From Hyunsoonleella aestuarii (GTDB lineage Bacteria; Bacteroidota; Bacteroidia; Flavobacteriales; Flavobacteriaceae), in NCBI RefSeq assembly GCF_006148925.1, contig NZ_VAWB01000002.1, positions 310,001-374,000 on the forward strand: 64,000 nt of DNA, written 5' to 3'. Numbering within the stretch: the first letter of the stretch is position 1; every line of letters starts with the position of its first letter. Shown piece after piece: positions 1 through 9,253 of this stretch. The notes beneath the pieces were generated by a model. It was not told the DNA's origin and made no database searches. It was given only the letters and a program-made list of their open reading frames with translations. The position numbers and the translations under genes were made by a program.

Positions 1-2
1 TT

Positions 3-1223
3 GTTTCGGGAGGAGCTTTAGTTGAAATGTTACGCTTTGGAGTAACTAATAATGGTTTAGTTAGATTTTTAAGTGGTGCGTCTAAAAAGGAAAGCGCTGA
101 ATTAATAGGTTCTAATGTATTTATAAGCTTTGTTACTACTCTGATAATAGTAGCATTGCTAATTGGTTTTAAGTTTCTATTTAAAGATTCTATAAACAAT
201 TCTGGTTATGTTCTCTTTTTTTCTTGGTACCCTATATTGGCATTTGTAAACCTACCATGGAACAATGCGCTTGTTGTAATGCAGGCAAAAATGAATTACG
301 GAAAAATTCTTGTTATAAAATCTATTAATAGTGGTTTGTTCTTTTTGTTTCTAGTCCTTAATTATATCGTGTTTAAACTTTCTGTAATTGAATTAGTTTG
401 GACATTGATTATCATAAACCTTTTTACATCTACGCTCTGTGTTATTAAAAACTGGGACGGTTTAAAGTTCATAAAAAAGGCGAATAAAGCAACCAATAAA
501 ACTCTATTAAATTTTGGTAAGTATAGTACATTTACATTAATTGGAACAAATCTATTAAGGAATGCAGACATACTTATTATAAGTATAAGCCCTCTGGGAA
601 GTGCTGCAGTTGCGTTGTTTAGTATTCCATTAAAATTAACAGAATTACAACAAATTCCGTTGAGAAGTTTTGCTGCTACAGCTTTTCCCAAAATGTCAAA
701 AGCCAGTTTGGAAGGAAATATTAAAAAAGTACAAAGCCTATTTCATTCATACTCTGGCGCTTTAACATATTTATTCTTATTTATTTCTATAATCACGTTT
801 ATTTTTGCTGAATTTTTTGTTGTATTAATTTCAGGTTATCAATATTTAGACCCAGCTACTACAAGTTTCAATATTGTAACACTTGTTAGAATACTTTCGG
901 TGTATGGTCTACTTTTGCCTATTGATAGAATGACAGGAATTGGTTTAGATAGTATTAATAAACCAAATATTAATGCCTTAAAAGTAATAGTAATGTTAGG
1001 CGCAAATATTATTGGGGATTTAATTGCTGTTTACATTTTTAATTCCTTAGAACTAGTTGCCGTATCTACGTTGGTGTTTACTTCAATTGGAATAGTTTTA
1101 GGCTGGTACTTCCTTAATAAGGAATGTAAAATAACCTCAATTGAAATATATAAAAGCGGTAATAGGTTTTATAATGGGCTGTGGCTTCAAACTAAGGTTC
1201 TTTTACAACAATTTAAGGTTTAA
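3..1223 (+). CDS. Polysaccharide flippase (Wzx/MATE-like), 5' end missing
   Basis: The reading frame is open to the left edge (codons for VSGGALVE precede the first ATG at 27), so the true start lies outside the window. About 400 residues are visible, built of repeated hydrophobic segments (for example near residues 30-50, 95-115, 240-265 and 320-345 counted from the ATG) with short basic loops, as in polysaccharide transporters of the MOP superfamily. Such proteins flip lipid-linked oligosaccharide repeat units across the inner membrane. It lies 9 bases before a polymerase-like gene and heads a run of glycosyltransferases, which supports a Wzx-type role. The family is assigned from overall topology and context rather than a short motif. 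Confidence 0.8.
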   Translation, partial: VSGGALVEMLRFGVTNNGLVRFLSGASKKESAELIGSNVFISFVTTLIIVALLIGFKFLFKDSINNSGYVLFFSWYPILAFVNLPWNNALVVMQAKMNYGKILVIKSINSGLFFLFLVLNYIVFKLSVIELVWTLIIINLFTSTLCVIKNWDGLKFIKKANKATNKTLLNFGKYSTFTLIGTNLLRNADILIISISPLGSAAVALFSIPLKLTELQQIPLRSFAATAFPKMSKASLEGNIKKVQSLFHSYSGALTYLFLFISIITFIFAEFFVVLISGYQYLDPATTSFNIVTLVRILSVYGLLLPIDRMTGIGLDSINKPNINALKVIVMLGANIIGDLIAVYIFNSLELVAVSTLVFTSIGIVLGWYFLNKECKITSIEIYKSGNRFYNGLWLQTKVLLQQFKV

Positions 1224-1232
1224 AAATAAGGT

Positions 1233-2714
1233 ATGAGTTCATTTAATAATGATATAAACCCATTTGAAACCAATTCTGGTTCCCTACGATTAGCTAATCT
1301 CAATATTCTAATTCCTGTAATTGCTATTGCATTGTTAATGGCTTTTGTTATTATTAAAATTGAAATTTTAGGTTTTATATTGTGCCTTACACTATTTATT
1401 GTTATTGCCCTTCTTTATGTAATATTTAAAAAACCAAAAACGGGTATTTTTCTTTTAATTATATTGGGATTCTTTGTTACAGGTGCGGGAAGATATGTTT
1501 CAGCTCCATGGGGTTTAACAATAGATGCCTTATTGGTGTTAATATATATAGCATTATTTTTCAAAGCATTTGCCGAAAAAATCCATTGGATAAAAGCAAA
1601 ATCAAGTTTAACTTGGGTCGTAACTATTTGGATGGGTTATGTCTTACTTCAAATAGGCAATCCCGAGGCTCAAAGTATTGAGGCCTGGTTTTACGCCATG
1701 CGTGGTGTAGCTTTCTATCAATGGCTTTCCATACCGTTGTTATTTATACTGTTTAACAAGTCAAAGGATTTAGATACTTTTTTTATTATTTGGGGAATTT
1801 TGTCATTGCTTGGGACTCTTAAAGGGTTTCAACAATTCCATTTTGGAGTAGATCCTTTTGAGCAACGATGGTTAAATCAAGGAGGTGCTGAAACTCACAT
1901 CCTTTTTGGAAAACTTCGAGTTTTTTCTTTTTATTCCGATGCAGGACAATTTGGTGCCTCCCAAGCGCATACCGGAGTTGTATTTGGCATTTTAGCTTTC
2001 TTCAAAAAGGGCAATTTAAAACTAAAATCATTTTTTGCATTTGTAGCATTAGCTGGTTTTTTGGGAATGCTAATCTCTGGAACACGAGGTGCTATTGCTG
2101 TACCTGCCTTAGGTGGAATTATGTTCTTAATTCTTAAAAAGAATCTAAAGTTTCTTGTTTTAGGAGGTATATTAGGCATTTCCATATTTATATTTTTTGC
2201 TTATACAACGATTGGTCAAGGTAATGCGGAAATTAGGAGGATGCGCACGGCTTTCGATCCTAATGAAGCTTCTCTACAAGTAAGATTATCTAACCAGAAT
2301 AAATTGAAGGGATATCTTGCTTCCCGTCCTTTTGGTGGTGGTGTTGGAGCCACAGGAAATTGGGGGCAACGTTTCACACCTCATACTTTTTTAGCAAATA
2401 CTGCTACAGATAGTTGGTATGTAATGATTTGGGCAGATACAGGTGCAGTAGGGCTTATCTACTATTTATTTATGATCTTTTTTATTTTAATTACAGGAGC
2501 TTATAATGTTATGTATAAGATAAAGGATGATTGGCTAAAATCCCAAATTGCTGCTTTGGTATGTGGTATGGCCGGAATTATCATGGCCTCTTATGGCAAT
2601 GGTGTATTCGGACAAATGCCAACAGGTATACTTATGTATGTTAGTATGGTTTTTATGTTTATTTCACCTAAAATGGACAAATTGAAACAAAAAGCTGCCA
2701 TTCAACTACACTAA
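1233..2714 (+). CDS. O-antigen polymerase/ligase-like membrane protein (Wzy_C type)
   Basis: This 493-residue integral membrane protein has about ten to twelve hydrophobic segments and a long extracytoplasmic loop between residues 310 and 400. The GTRGA stretch near residue 285 and the TDSWYVMIWADTG segment near residue 390 resemble the conserved core of Wzy/WaaL-type O-antigen polymerases and ligases (Wzy_C family). Such enzymes join undecaprenyl-linked repeat units, or transfer the polymer to an acceptor, on the periplasmic side. The gene follows the flippase by 9 bases and is probably co-transcribed with it. Polymerase and ligase cannot be told apart by sequence alone. A 73-base gap separates it from the next gene. 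Confidence 0.8.
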   Translation: MSSFNNDINPFETNSGSLRLANLNILIPVIAIALLMAFVIIKIEILGFILCLTLFIVIALLYVIFKKPKTGIFLLIILGFFVTGAGRYVSAPWGLTIDALLVLIYIALFFKAFAEKIHWIKAKSSLTWVVTIWMGYVLLQIGNPEAQSIEAWFYAMRGVAFYQWLSIPLLFILFNKSKDLDTFFIIWGILSLLGTLKGFQQFHFGVDPFEQRWLNQGGAETHILFGKLRVFSFYSDAGQFGASQAHTGVVFGILAFFKKGNLKLKSFFAFVALAGFLGMLISGTRGAIAVPALGGIMFLILKKNLKFLVLGGILGISIFIFFAYTTIGQGNAEIRRMRTAFDPNEASLQVRLSNQNKLKGYLASRPFGGGVGATGNWGQRFTPHTFLANTATDSWYVMIWADTGAVGLIYYLFMIFFILITGAYNVMYKIKDDWLKSQIAALVCGMAGIIMASYGNGVFGQMPTGILMYVSMVFMFISPKMDKLKQKAAIQLH

Positions 2715-2787
2715 ACTTCTATCCATCGAAATATCCAGTAAGGCGGTATTGTCTAAATGTAAGTTTGTACTATAAAAATTTAGTATT

Positions 2788-3774
2788 ATGAACTATAGAA
2801 GTATAGATGATTTAAACAATGTAATTCTTAAACAACTTCATTTAATCCCAAGAGATATTGATCTTATTGTTGGAGTTCCAAGGAGTGGTATGTTACCAGC
2901 TAATTTAATGGCGTTATATCTCAATTTACCATATACTGATATTCATTCTTTCATGAATGGGGTTATCTACAAATCTGGAGCAAGGAAGCAATTTTTTAAT
3001 GAAAGTGATTATAAAAATATTTTAGTGGTTGATGATTCTATTGCTTCAGGGTCAGCCATAAAAGAATGTAAAAATGATTTAATTCATTTAGAGTCTAAAT
3101 TCAACATTAAATATTGTGCAATCTACTTTACACCAGAAAACAAAAATTTGGCAGATATTGCTTTTGAAGCCATACCTACACCTAGATATTTTCAGTGGAA
3201 TATTTTTAATCATACAACGCTTGAAAAAGCATGTTTTGATATTGATGGTGTGCTTTGTGTTGATCCATCAAAAGATCAAAATGATGATGGTGCTTTGTAT
3301 AAGTCTTTTTTACTTAATGCAGCACCACTCTATATTCCAGGGAGTAAAATAGGGACTATTGTAACCTCTAGACTTGAAAAATATAGAAGTGAAACAGAAA
3401 CCTGGTTGAAGAATAATGGAGTTCATTATGATAAGCTAATAATGTTGGATTTACCAGATATGAAGGCGAGACAAAAAGCTAACAATCATGCTGGACATAA
3501 AGCAAAGGAATATCAATTAGGTAATTACAATTTATTTGTAGAAAGTGATTTTGGTCAAGCTATTGAAATCAATAGAAAGACAAAAAAACCAGTATTCTGT
3601 ACAGAAAATTTTAAAATGATTTATGATTCTGAATCCATGATATATAATTTAAAAAGCGGTAAATACCTTCCTTTTCTTCGTCGTTATGGATTAAAGCTAA
3701 GAGAAACAATTAGAAAGTTCAAAGTTCAGAATCAAAAGCAAACCATTAAAGAGGCCTCAACAATTCCAAATTAA
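2788..3774 (+). CDS. Phosphoribosyltransferase-HAD phosphatase fusion protein
   Basis: This is a 328-residue two-domain protein. Residues 1-130 look like a type I phosphoribosyltransferase: VGVPRSGMLPA near residue 30 and the PRPP loop VVDDSIASGSA near residue 75. Residues about 150-290 look like a HAD-superfamily hydrolase: FDIDGVLCVD with the nucleophile and acid/base aspartates near residue 154, TSR near residue 193 as motif II, and ESDFG near residue 252 as a motif IV candidate. Both active sites appear intact. The gene sits among polysaccharide genes with glycosyltransferases directly downstream, so an activated-sugar or phospho-sugar intermediate is a reasonable but untested substrate. 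A TAAGTTTG box at 2760-2767 could be an internal promoter, but no -33 element is correctly spaced. Confidence 0.75.
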   Translation: MNYRSIDDLNNVILKQLHLIPRDIDLIVGVPRSGMLPANLMALYLNLPYTDIHSFMNGVIYKSGARKQFFNESDYKNILVVDDSIASGSAIKECKNDLIHLESKFNIKYCAIYFTPENKNLADIAFEAIPTPRYFQWNIFNHTTLEKACFDIDGVLCVDPSKDQNDDGALYKSFLLNAAPLYIPGSKIGTIVTSRLEKYRSETETWLKNNGVHYDKLIMLDLPDMKARQKANNHAGHKAKEYQLGNYNLFVESDFGQAIEINRKTKKPVFCTENFKMIYDSESMIYNLKSGKYLPFLRRYGLKLRETIRKFKVQNQKQTIKEASTIPN

Positions 3775-3804
3775 TAATTGTGGTTTTATAAACACTTTAC
3801 AGCC

Positions 3805-5016
3805 ATGTCTTTTATGCAATTAATAGAATATATTTTAAAAGGAATTGAATACAGTTTATTTGGTTACTTCACGATGTCTAGTTTATACATATTTGTTTTT
3901 GCTTTTGCTGGTCATTTCTACGAAAAACGTAGAACTAGTAAAAGTAAAGTCCATGATAAAATAGCGGTACTTATTCCTGCATATAAGGAAGATACTGTGA
4001 TTGTTGATGTAGCAAAAATGGCACTTAAACAAAAATATCCAACTGAATATTTTGATGTGGTAATTATTGCCGATTCTCTAAAAAAGCAAACAATAGTCGC
4101 TCTTAAAGAACTTCCAGTTATACTTATAGAGGTGTCATTTACGAGAAGTACAAAATCTAAAGCTTTGAATTTTGCATTGGACAACTTAAGTAACCCTTAT
4201 GATGTTGCTTTAGTCTTAGACGCTGACAATATTATGGAGCCTGAATTTCTGGTAAAAATCAATGATGCTTTTCAAAAAGGAAACCAAATAGTTCAGGGGC
4301 ATAGAAAGGCAAAAAATCTAAATACCTCATTTGCCATATTAGATGCGGCAAGTGAAGAAATAAACAATCACATATTTAGAAAAGGTCATAGAGTTTTGGG
4401 TTTATCCTCTGGACTAATAGGTTCGGGAATGGCATTTAATTACAATTTGTTTAAATCAATGATGGCATCAGTTAAGGCCATTGGAGGTTTTGATAAGGAG
4501 TTAGAGTTTAAATTAGCCATGAATAAAATTGAAATTGAATATTTACAAGATGCCATTGTCTTGGACGAAAAAATTCAAAAATCATCTGATTTTTCCATCC
4601 AGCGTAGAAGATGGCTTTCAACACAGTTTGTCTATTTACAAAAATATTTTGGCAGCGGTTGTAAAGAATTTTTCTTAAAAGGTAATATTAATTTCTTTGA
4701 TAAACTTTGGCAAATGTTGATTCCACCAAGAATATTGCTTATTGGATTAACCTTTTTTATATCCTTAATTTATTTTGCTTTACCATTTATATTTAACATG
4801 GAATACCCAAGCCTTACTAATTTCTGGTATTTCAATCTGCTTATAACAGTAATTGCATTTGTTTTAGCTCTACCAAGATCATTTTACAATTTACAGACAA
4901 TTAAAGCATTGATTTCATTGCCCTCGGCTTTTATTAGAATGGCACTATTGCTTTTCAAACTTAAAGGAGCGAATAAGAAATTTATTCATACCGTTCACGG
5001 AACAATCAAAAATTAA
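3805..5016 (+). CDS. Membrane glycosyltransferase, family 2 (processive type)
   Basis: The protein starts with one membrane segment, followed by a GT-A domain: LIPAYKEDT near residue 55, VLDADN (the DxD metal site) near residue 140, and IQRRRW near residue 270, which fits the QxxRW motif of processive GT2 enzymes such as cellulose and hyaluronan synthases. Two to three C-terminal membrane segments follow. It probably transfers nucleotide-sugar residues at the inner membrane during polysaccharide synthesis. The frame can be extended to a TTG at 3778, 3 bases after the previous stop, but the ATG at 3805 directly precedes the hydrophobic N-terminus and is preferred. The next gene begins 5 bases downstream. 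Confidence 0.85.
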   Translation: MSFMQLIEYILKGIEYSLFGYFTMSSLYIFVFAFAGHFYEKRRTSKSKVHDKIAVLIPAYKEDTVIVDVAKMALKQKYPTEYFDVVIIADSLKKQTIVALKELPVILIEVSFTRSTKSKALNFALDNLSNPYDVALVLDADNIMEPEFLVKINDAFQKGNQIVQGHRKAKNLNTSFAILDAASEEINNHIFRKGHRVLGLSSGLIGSGMAFNYNLFKSMMASVKAIGGFDKELEFKLAMNKIEIEYLQDAIVLDEKIQKSSDFSIQRRRWLSTQFVYLQKYFGSGCKEFFLKGNINFFDKLWQMLIPPRILLIGLTFFISLIYFALPFIFNMEYPSLTNFWYFNLLITVIAFVLALPRSFYNLQTIKALISLPSAFIRMALLLFKLKGANKKFIHTVHGTIKN

Positions 5017-5021
5017 AAATT

Positions 5022-6176
5022 ATGAGAATAGGTATAGAAGCACAAAGATTATTTCGTCCTCATAAGCATGGAATGGACATAGTAGCACGTGAATTAATTT
5101 TAAATCTTCAAGTTATAGATAAAGAAAATGATTATTTCATTTTTGTAAAACCTGACCAGGATAAATCAACAATTAAAAGTACAGCAAACTTTAAGGTTGT
5201 AGAAATTCCGGGTGGCCCTTATCCATGGTGGGAGCAGTTTAAATTGCCAAGAATTGCCAAATCATTTAATTGCGACATATTACATTGTACTAGTAATACT
5301 GCGCCTTATTATAAGAACATTCCTTTGATTACAACTCTTCATGATATTATTTATATGGAAGGTAGTATGTTGAATTTGTTATTTAATAAAGCATCTCTAT
5401 ATCAAAAATTCGGCAATCTATATAGAAGGGTTATTGTGAGTAAAGTGATAAAGAATAGTAGACGTCTTATTACTGTTTCAAATTTTGAAAAAGAGAACAT
5501 AACTAAATATTTTAAGCTAAAACACAAGGTAATTAAAGCTGTTCATAATGGAGTGAATAAAACATTTACGGTAAATATTGATGCTGATCACATAGCAAGG
5601 GTAAAATCAAAGTATAAATTACCGGAAAACTATTTTCTGCATATAGCTAATAAAGATCCAAGAAAGAATACTAAAAAAGTGCTGATGGCATTCAAAGAAT
5701 TTTTGGGAAGAACAAATTCCAGACAAAAGCTTTTGATGCTCGGATATAAAGATGCTTACCTAAAAATTTTATTAAATGAAATTGGGGCTATAGATCTTTA
5801 CGATCATATTATTTTAACCGGATATGTTTCAGATGACGACTTGCCAGTAATTTATAAGTTGTCTCAACTTTTTTTGTTTCCATCGCTAAGGGAAGGATTT
5901 GGGATACCAATTATAGAGGCCATGGCTTGTGGTGTTCCAGTTATTACATCAAATACTTCTTCAATGCCAGAAGTAGCAGGTAATGCAGCTCACTTAATTA
6001 ATCCAAATAAAATAGAGGATATATCTAGTGCAATGCTGAAGATTGTTTCTGACGAAAACTATAAAAACATGCTAATTCAAAGGGGGCTTAAACGAAGTAA
6101 AGAGTTTTCTTGGAATAAAATGGCATTTCAAGTTTTAGAGCAATACAAACAATTATATAAAGAAATTAACACCTAA
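5022..6176 (+). CDS. Glycosyltransferase family 4 (GT-B fold)
   Basis: This 384-residue soluble protein has the layout of retaining GT4 enzymes. The N-terminal acceptor domain has HxHGMD near residue 15 and TTLHDIIY near residue 107. The C-terminal donor domain has SLREGFGIPIIEAMACGVPVITS near residues 288-310 (quoted in part), with the EGFGxxxxEAMA signature that binds the nucleotide-sugar phosphates. VHNGVN near residue 176 marks the interdomain linker. It presumably adds a sugar to the growing repeat unit on the cytoplasmic side. It is 5 bases after one glycosyltransferase and 4 bases before another, consistent with one operon. The sugar specificity cannot be read from the sequence. Confidence 0.88.
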   Translation: MRIGIEAQRLFRPHKHGMDIVARELILNLQVIDKENDYFIFVKPDQDKSTIKSTANFKVVEIPGGPYPWWEQFKLPRIAKSFNCDILHCTSNTAPYYKNIPLITTLHDIIYMEGSMLNLLFNKASLYQKFGNLYRRVIVSKVIKNSRRLITVSNFEKENITKYFKLKHKVIKAVHNGVNKTFTVNIDADHIARVKSKYKLPENYFLHIANKDPRKNTKKVLMAFKEFLGRTNSRQKLLMLGYKDAYLKILLNEIGAIDLYDHIILTGYVSDDDLPVIYKLSQLFLFPSLREGFGIPIIEAMACGVPVITSNTSSMPEVAGNAAHLINPNKIEDISSAMLKIVSDENYKNMLIQRGLKRSKEFSWNKMAFQVLEQYKQLYKEINT

Positions 6177-6180
6177 GGTT

Positions 6181-7395
6181 ATGATAAAAGGAAAAGATAT
6201 TGTCATTATTGGTATTCAACCATGGGATATTGAAATAGGAAGTAATTGCAAAAATATAGCCCTTGAATTTGCTAAAGATAATCGAGTGCTTTATGTAAAT
6301 CCACCAATGGATAGAATAACACGAATTAAACAAAAGAATAATCAAAGAATTCAAAAAAGAATTAGAATAGCAAAAGGGCAAATTCCAAATCTTGAAAAGA
6401 TAAGTGATAACCTTTGGAATGTTTATCCCAAAAACACAGTAGAATCTATAAACTGGGTTGGTTCTCACAGTATTTTTAAAATTTTAAATAAGCGGAATGC
6501 TCATTTATTATCAAGTGATATTAAATCGGCCATAAAACGTTTAAACTTTTCAGATTTCATTTTGTTTAATGATAGCTCAATGTTTCTTGGACTTCATTTA
6601 AAAGAATTGCTTCAACCAAAAGTGTATGCATATTATATGAGGGATTATCTTGTAAAGGTACCTTATTGGCAAAAGCATGGAGAGAGAATAGAACCGCACG
6701 TTGTTGAAAAAGCAGATGTGCTTACAACTAACTCTGACTTTTTTGCTGAGTTTGGTCTGTGCTATAATCCTCATAGTTATATGGTCGGGCAAGGTTGTGA
6801 TGTTTCTCATTTTAGTGATGAAGATGATACTATAAAAGTACCTGATGAGTTTAATGATATACCGTCACCAGTAATTGGTTATGTTGGTTCTTTAACAACA
6901 CTAAGGCTTGATATTAAACTACTTGAGCACATTGCAAATGAAAGAAAATACTGGAGTATTGTTTTGGTTGGGCCAGAAGATGAGGATTTTAAGAAGTCCG
7001 AATTACACAACTTACCAAACGTGTATTTTTTAGGAAGAAAAGATAGTTCTGAACTCCCAAATTATGTAAAAGGGTTTGATGTGGCGATGAATCCACAGTT
7101 GATAAACAACTTAACCATTGGGAATTATCCACGAAAAATCGATGAATATTTAGCAATGGGTAAACCTATTATTGCAACTAAAACTAAAGCCATGGAGATG
7201 TTTAAAGATTCTGTTTACCTAGGCTCTACAAAAGAACAATACATAGAATTAATAGAAAAGGCATTAAAGGAAGATTCAAAAGAACGTGCTAAAAAAAGAA
7301 TTAATGTAGCGAAAAGTCACACCTGGTCAAATAATGTTGAAGCTATTTACAATGCTATAGTAACAGCTACCAAACACAGAGTGAAATGGGATTAA
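6181..7395 (+). CDS. Glycosyltransferase, GT4-like (TuaH-like)
   Basis: This 404-residue protein begins IVIIGIQPWD and IALEFAKDNRVLYVNPP, the pattern of the TuaH-like branch of GT-B glycosyltransferases. The donor half has IGYVGSLTT near residue 238, the FLGRKDSSELPNYVKGFDVAMNP region near residues 285-305 (quoted in part), and KIDEYLAMGKPIIATKT near residue 320, the E-x-L-A-x-G-K-P-hydrophobic core of the family. It lies in the polysaccharide operon between a GT4 gene and an acyltransferase gene, whose start it overlaps by 10 bases, suggesting translational coupling. The role is inferred as transfer of a sugar to a lipid-linked intermediate. Confidence 0.82.
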   Translation: MIKGKDIVIIGIQPWDIEIGSNCKNIALEFAKDNRVLYVNPPMDRITRIKQKNNQRIQKRIRIAKGQIPNLEKISDNLWNVYPKNTVESINWVGSHSIFKILNKRNAHLLSSDIKSAIKRLNFSDFILFNDSSMFLGLHLKELLQPKVYAYYMRDYLVKVPYWQKHGERIEPHVVEKADVLTTNSDFFAEFGLCYNPHSYMVGQGCDVSHFSDEDDTIKVPDEFNDIPSPVIGYVGSLTTLRLDIKLLEHIANERKYWSIVLVGPEDEDFKKSELHNLPNVYFLGRKDSSELPNYVKGFDVAMNPQLINNLTIGNYPRKIDEYLAMGKPIIATKTKAMEMFKDSVYLGSTKEQYIELIEKALKEDSKERAKKRINVAKSHTWSNNVEAIYNAIVTATKHRVKWD

Positions 7396-8006
7396 AAGAG
7401 AAAATAAAATCTAATAATAGGCTGAAGAAGCTCGCGCATTGGTCAATTCTTATTCCAAATCAAACAAGACCAAGATTATGGGTAAAGTGGTTTGTTAATC
7501 CATTTTACCATAAAAAAGGTAAAGGAGCCTACGTAAGAAGAAGAACGCGTTTAGATGTAACTCCTTGGAACAAATTTGAATTAGGAATCAAATCAACTAT
7601 CGAAGATTTTTCGGCCATAAACAATGGTGTGGGCCCTGTGGTTATTGGAGATAGGACTAAAATAGGATTGAGTAATACTATTATTGGTCCGGTAACTATT
7701 GGTAATGATATACGTTTGGCTCAAAACATAACCCTTTCAGGTTTAAATCATAATTATGAAGATATAACACTTCCTATTCATGAACAAGGTGTTTCTACAT
7801 CTCCAATCGTTATTGAAGATGAAACTTGGATTGGCGCAAATGTGGTCGTGGTTGCTGGTGTAACAATCGGCAAGCATTCTATTGTGGCAGCAGGTAGCAT
7901 TGTGACTAAAGATGTTCCGCCTTATTCAGTTGCCGTTGGTAATCCGGCTAGAATAATAAAACAATACAATTTCGAAACAAGCACTTGGGAAAAAATTAAA
8001 AACTAA
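7386..8006 (+). CDS. Hexapeptide-repeat acyltransferase
   Basis: This 206-residue protein has a left-handed beta-helix. Hexapeptide-type repeats run from about residue 75 to 190 (VVIGDRTKIGLSNTIIGPVTI, in part; then IVIEDETWIGANVVVVAGVTIGKHSIVAAGSIVTKDVPPYSVAVGNPA, in part). The ending VTKDVPPYSVAVGNPAR is characteristic of maltose/serine O-acetyltransferase-like LbH enzymes. The histidine in LSGLNHNY near residue 120 is a candidate catalytic base. It most likely acetylates a sugar of the polysaccharide using acetyl-CoA. Its start overlaps the upstream glycosyltransferase by 10 bases, and the next gene begins 4 bases downstream. Confidence 0.85.
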   Translation: MGLKEKIKSNNRLKKLAHWSILIPNQTRPRLWVKWFVNPFYHKKGKGAYVRRRTRLDVTPWNKFELGIKSTIEDFSAINNGVGPVVIGDRTKIGLSNTIIGPVTIGNDIRLAQNITLSGLNHNYEDITLPIHEQGVSTSPIVIEDETWIGANVVVVAGVTIGKHSIVAAGSIVTKDVPPYSVAVGNPARIIKQYNFETSTWEKIKN

Positions 8007-8010
8007 ACTT

Positions 8011-9201
8011 ATGGAATTTTTAAAACTGTTTTTTTGGATATTATTATTTATTGTATTCTATACATATATTGGTTACGGTATTCTATTATATTTAATAATT
8101 AAGATTAGAAGAACCTTCAAAATTGGTAAAAAAGTAGATTTAGATAGCTCTTATGTACCAGAAGTAACTTTATTTATAGCCGCTTACAATGAAAAAAATT
8201 ATGTAGCGGCCAAAATGAAAAATTCTTTAGAGCTTGAATATCCTAAAGATAAATTAAATATTGTTTGGGTTACTGATGGATCTGATGATGGCACACCAGA
8301 ATTGTTAATTAAATATCCAAATACTACTGTACACCATTTAGATGCCAGAAACGGCAAAATAGGAGCAATGAACAGAGGCATGGAATTTGTAAAAACGCCT
8401 ATTGTCATTTTTAGTGATGCTAACACCATGTTAGGTAAAGAATCTATAAGACGAATTGTGAATCAATTTAGTGATGCAACTGTAGGATGTGTCTCTGGAG
8501 AAAAGCGCATAATTAATAAAGAAAGTGATGTTGCCTCCGCCGCAGGTGAGGGTTTATATTGGAAATATGAATCAACCTTAAAGAAATGGGATGCAGAACT
8601 TTATTCTGTAGTTGGGGCAGCTGGAGAATTATTTGCAATTAGAACAAAATTATATCGTCATGTTGAAAAAGATACCTTGCTTGATGATTTTATAATCTCA
8701 TTACGTGTTGCACAGGAAGGTTATACAATAAAGTATGACCCCGAGGCATATGCTATTGAAACAGCTTCTGCTAATGTAAAAGAAGAACTAAAACGAAAAA
8801 TTAGAATTTCAGCTGGAGGGATTCAATCAATAGTAAGGCTGAGGTCTTTACTTAATGTATTTAAATTTGGAACACTTTCTTTTCAATATATATCTCATCG
8901 TGTCTTACGATGGACTTTAACGCCTTTGTGTTTGCTTGTAATAATTCCAGTTTCTTTTTTACTAGCGTATAGCACAGGAATGTTTGAAGTTGGCCTATAT
9001 TCCATTTTATTTTGGCTTCAGATACTTTTTTATTTTGCCGCGTTATTAGGTTGGTTTTTGGAAAATAGATCTACACGAGTAAAAGCATTGTTTGTTCCTT
9101 ATTATTTTTTCATCATGAACCTTTCTGTTTTACTTGGATTTTTTCGATATATGAAGAATTCGCAATCTGTAAATTGGGAACGGGCTAAAAGAGCTGTTTA
9201 A
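8011..9201 (+). CDS. Membrane glycosyltransferase, family 2
   Basis: This 396-residue protein has one N-terminal membrane helix, a GT-A domain and three C-terminal helices. Visible motifs are LFIAAYNEKNY near residue 55, VTDGSDDGT near residue 90, FSDANTM near residue 135 (the DxD site as SDAN), and LLDDFIISLRVAQEGY near residue 225, the acceptor-site acidic motif of membrane GT2 enzymes. RIRISAGGIQSI near residue 268 stands where processive enzymes have QxxRW, so that motif is not canonical here. It is the last full-length enzyme of the polysaccharide run and is followed by a 52-base gap. A hexosyl- or uronosyl-transferase role is inferred only at family level. Confidence 0.83.
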   Translation: MEFLKLFFWILLFIVFYTYIGYGILLYLIIKIRRTFKIGKKVDLDSSYVPEVTLFIAAYNEKNYVAAKMKNSLELEYPKDKLNIVWVTDGSDDGTPELLIKYPNTTVHHLDARNGKIGAMNRGMEFVKTPIVIFSDANTMLGKESIRRIVNQFSDATVGCVSGEKRIINKESDVASAAGEGLYWKYESTLKKWDAELYSVVGAAGELFAIRTKLYRHVEKDTLLDDFIISLRVAQEGYTIKYDPEAYAIETASANVKEELKRKIRISAGGIQSIVRLRSLLNVFKFGTLSFQYISHRVLRWTLTPLCLLVIIPVSFLLAYSTGMFEVGLYSILFWLQILFYFAALLGWFLENRSTRVKALFVPYYFFIMNLSVLLGFFRYMKNSQSVNWERAKRAV

Positions 9202-9253
9202 TGTTATTAACTACTTTTAATAAAGAACTCTAATACATATCAAAATATAGAAA

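Noticed and set aside
2749-2767. A complete promoter before the PRTase-HAD gene
   Set aside because: TAAGTTTG fits the -7 box, but the only nearby TTG is 8 bases away, far too close for a -33 element.
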